This document shows positions 8,607 to 9,599 of a stretch of 9,599 bases of DNA, piece after piece. Under the pieces are notes generated by a model that did no database searches, was not told the origin of the DNA, and saw only the letters and a program-made list of their open reading frames with translations. Origin of the DNA: Rhodospirillales bacterium (GTDB lineage: Bacteria; Pseudomonadota; Alphaproteobacteria; Rhodospirillales; Magnetospirillaceae); the NCBI GenBank assembly GCA_030040955.1, contig JASHSH010000119.1, positions 1 to 9,599 of the forward strand. Direction: 5' to 3'. The translations under genes and the position numbers were made by a program. Numbering within the stretch: the first letter of the stretch is position 1; each line of letters begins with the position of its first letter.

Positions 8607-9599
8607 ATGCGCTTCGTTCGCGGTTCGATCCTGCATTTCCTGGCCGATCCGGGCGAGACGGCCGGCCCGTCGGCCTGGGATTACCGGGAGGATGCCTGCC
8701 TCGCGGTCGAAGACGGCCGCGTCGCCGGCATCCTGCGTCCCGACGAGCTGCCGACGGGCGGCGGGCATATATTCGACGACCGGCGCGGCAAGCTGATCCT
8801 GCCCGGCTTCGTCGACACCCATATCCATTCGGCCCAGGTCGACGTGATCGCCTCCTACGGCGCGCAGCTGCTCGACTGGCTCGAACGTTACACCTTCCCC
8901 GAGGAGGGCCGCTTCGCCAATCCCGCGCACGCCGCCGAGGCGGCCGAATTCTTCCTCGCCGAGCTGCTGCGCAACGGCACCACCACGGCGTCGGTCTTCC
9001 CCACCGTGCATAAGCAATCGGTCGATGCCTTCTTCGCCGCCGCGCGAAAGAGGCGGATGCGAATGCAGGCGGGCAAGGTGATGATGGACCGCAACTGCCC
9101 CGAACCCTTGCGCGACGATGTAGCCACCGCCGAGGCCGACAATCGCGCCCTCATCGCGCGCTGGCACGGGCGCGACCGCCTCACCTACGCGCTTACGCCG
9201 CGCTTCGCGCCGACCTCGACCGCGGCCCAGCTCGCCATGGCCGGGCGGCTGTTCCGCGAATTTCCCGATCTCGGCATGCAGACGCATCTCGCCGAGAACA
9301 AGGACGAGATCCGCTGGGTGCACGAGCTGTTTCCCGAGGCCGAGGGCTATCTCGACGTCTATGTCCGGCATGGGCTCGTCGGCCCGCGCGCGATTTTCGC
9401 CCATTGCATCCACCTGACCGACGCCGAGCTCGCGCGCATGGCCGCGCTCGGCGGCGCGGCCTCCTTCTGCCCGACCTCGAACCTGTTCATCGGCAGCGGA
9501 TTGTTCGGACTCGCGCGTGCGCGCCGCGCCGGGCTGCGGGTGGGGCTCGCCACCGATGTCGGCGGCGGCACCAGCTATTCGATGCTGCGCACGATGGCC
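8607..9599 (+). CDS. guaD: Guanine deaminase (C-terminus cut by window edge)
   Basis: This 331-codon open frame runs to the window end without a stop; E. coli GuaD is about 439 residues, so roughly a quarter is missing. The enzyme hydrolyses guanine to xanthine and ammonia in purine salvage and catabolism, and acts in the cytosol. Metal ligands of the amidohydrolase superfamily are visible: H72 and H74 in PGFVDTHIH, H227 in THLAEN and D317 in ATDVGGGTS. H266 in AHCIHL and catalytic E230 are also present. Spacings 227-266-317 equal those of the human enzyme (240-279-330). Further signatures are RNGTTTASVF, KVMMDRN, TPRFAPT and CPTSNL. The ATG at 8607 fits the family N-terminus (VRGS near the start), with a purine-rich AGGGGGAGG directly before it, although the spacing is tight. 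It is divergent from the kdp operon, 193 bp from the small ORF start. Confidence 0.93.
   Translation, partial: MRFVRGSILHFLADPGETAGPSAWDYREDACLAVEDGRVAGILRPDELPTGGGHIFDDRRGKLILPGFVDTHIHSAQVDVIASYGAQLLDWLERYTFPEEGRFANPAHAAEAAEFFLAELLRNGTTTASVFPTVHKQSVDAFFAAARKRRMRMQAGKVMMDRNCPEPLRDDVATAEADNRALIARWHGRDRLTYALTPRFAPTSTAAQLAMAGRLFREFPDLGMQTHLAENKDEIRWVHELFPEAEGYLDVYVRHGLVGPRAIFAHCIHLTDAELARMAALGGAASFCPTSNLFIGSGLFGLARARRAGLRVGLATDVGGGTSYSMLRTMA

Noticed and set aside
8766..8775. CATATATTCG inside guaD resembling the intergenic repeats
   Set aside because: It lies within coding sequence (His-Ile-Phe codons), lacks the TATAAAT core, and is probably chance.
8418..9413. 331-codon minus-strand frame opposite guaD
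   Set aside because: The plus strand encodes an unmistakable guanine deaminase with all metal ligands; the reverse frame is a shadow.

Overview
The window is a high-GC bacterial chromosome segment filled almost entirely by a complete potassium-uptake (kdp) operon on the minus strand. It is flanked by two partial genes: one on the minus strand at the left edge and one divergent on the plus strand at the right edge. GC-rich third codon positions, the gene order kdpF-A-B-C-D-E, and the protein sequences suggest an alphaproteobacterium, with a sphingomonad-like lineage as my best guess. That assignment is by recall, not by a search.

Read in the direction of transcription (right to left), the layout is as follows. 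A divergent control region (8414-8606) carries three near-identical TATAAAT-containing repeats and a probable kdp promoter. A 27-residue single-span membrane peptide gene (8330-8413) follows, then kdpF (8230-8319), kdpA (6474-8216), kdpB (4295-6442) and kdpC (3675-4283). An 87-nt spacer with two strong hairpins comes next, then kdpD (861-3587) and kdpE (166-864), whose start overlaps the kdpD stop by 4 nt. After a 76-bp gap, the first 29 codons of a probable glutathionyl-hydroquinone reductase gene run off the left edge. To the right of the control region, a guanine deaminase gene (guaD, 8607 onward) runs off the right edge.

KdpA is the K+-selective channel-like subunit, KdpB the P-type ATPase, KdpC the single-span auxiliary subunit and KdpF a small stabilising peptide. 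KdpD is the membrane sensor kinase and KdpE the response regulator expected to bind upstream of the operon. All key catalytic residues I looked for are present, so the system appears intact. The structural genes are packed with stop codons overlapping the next Shine-Dalgarno sequence, which suggests translational coupling.

I see no wholly undescribed system here. The parts most worth a second look are the small membrane ORF upstream of kdpF, the A/T-rich repeats in the otherwise GC-rich divergent promoter region, and the hairpin-containing kdpC-kdpD junction, where kdpD has no visible ribosome binding site. I saw no tRNA, rRNA, CRISPR or mobile element.
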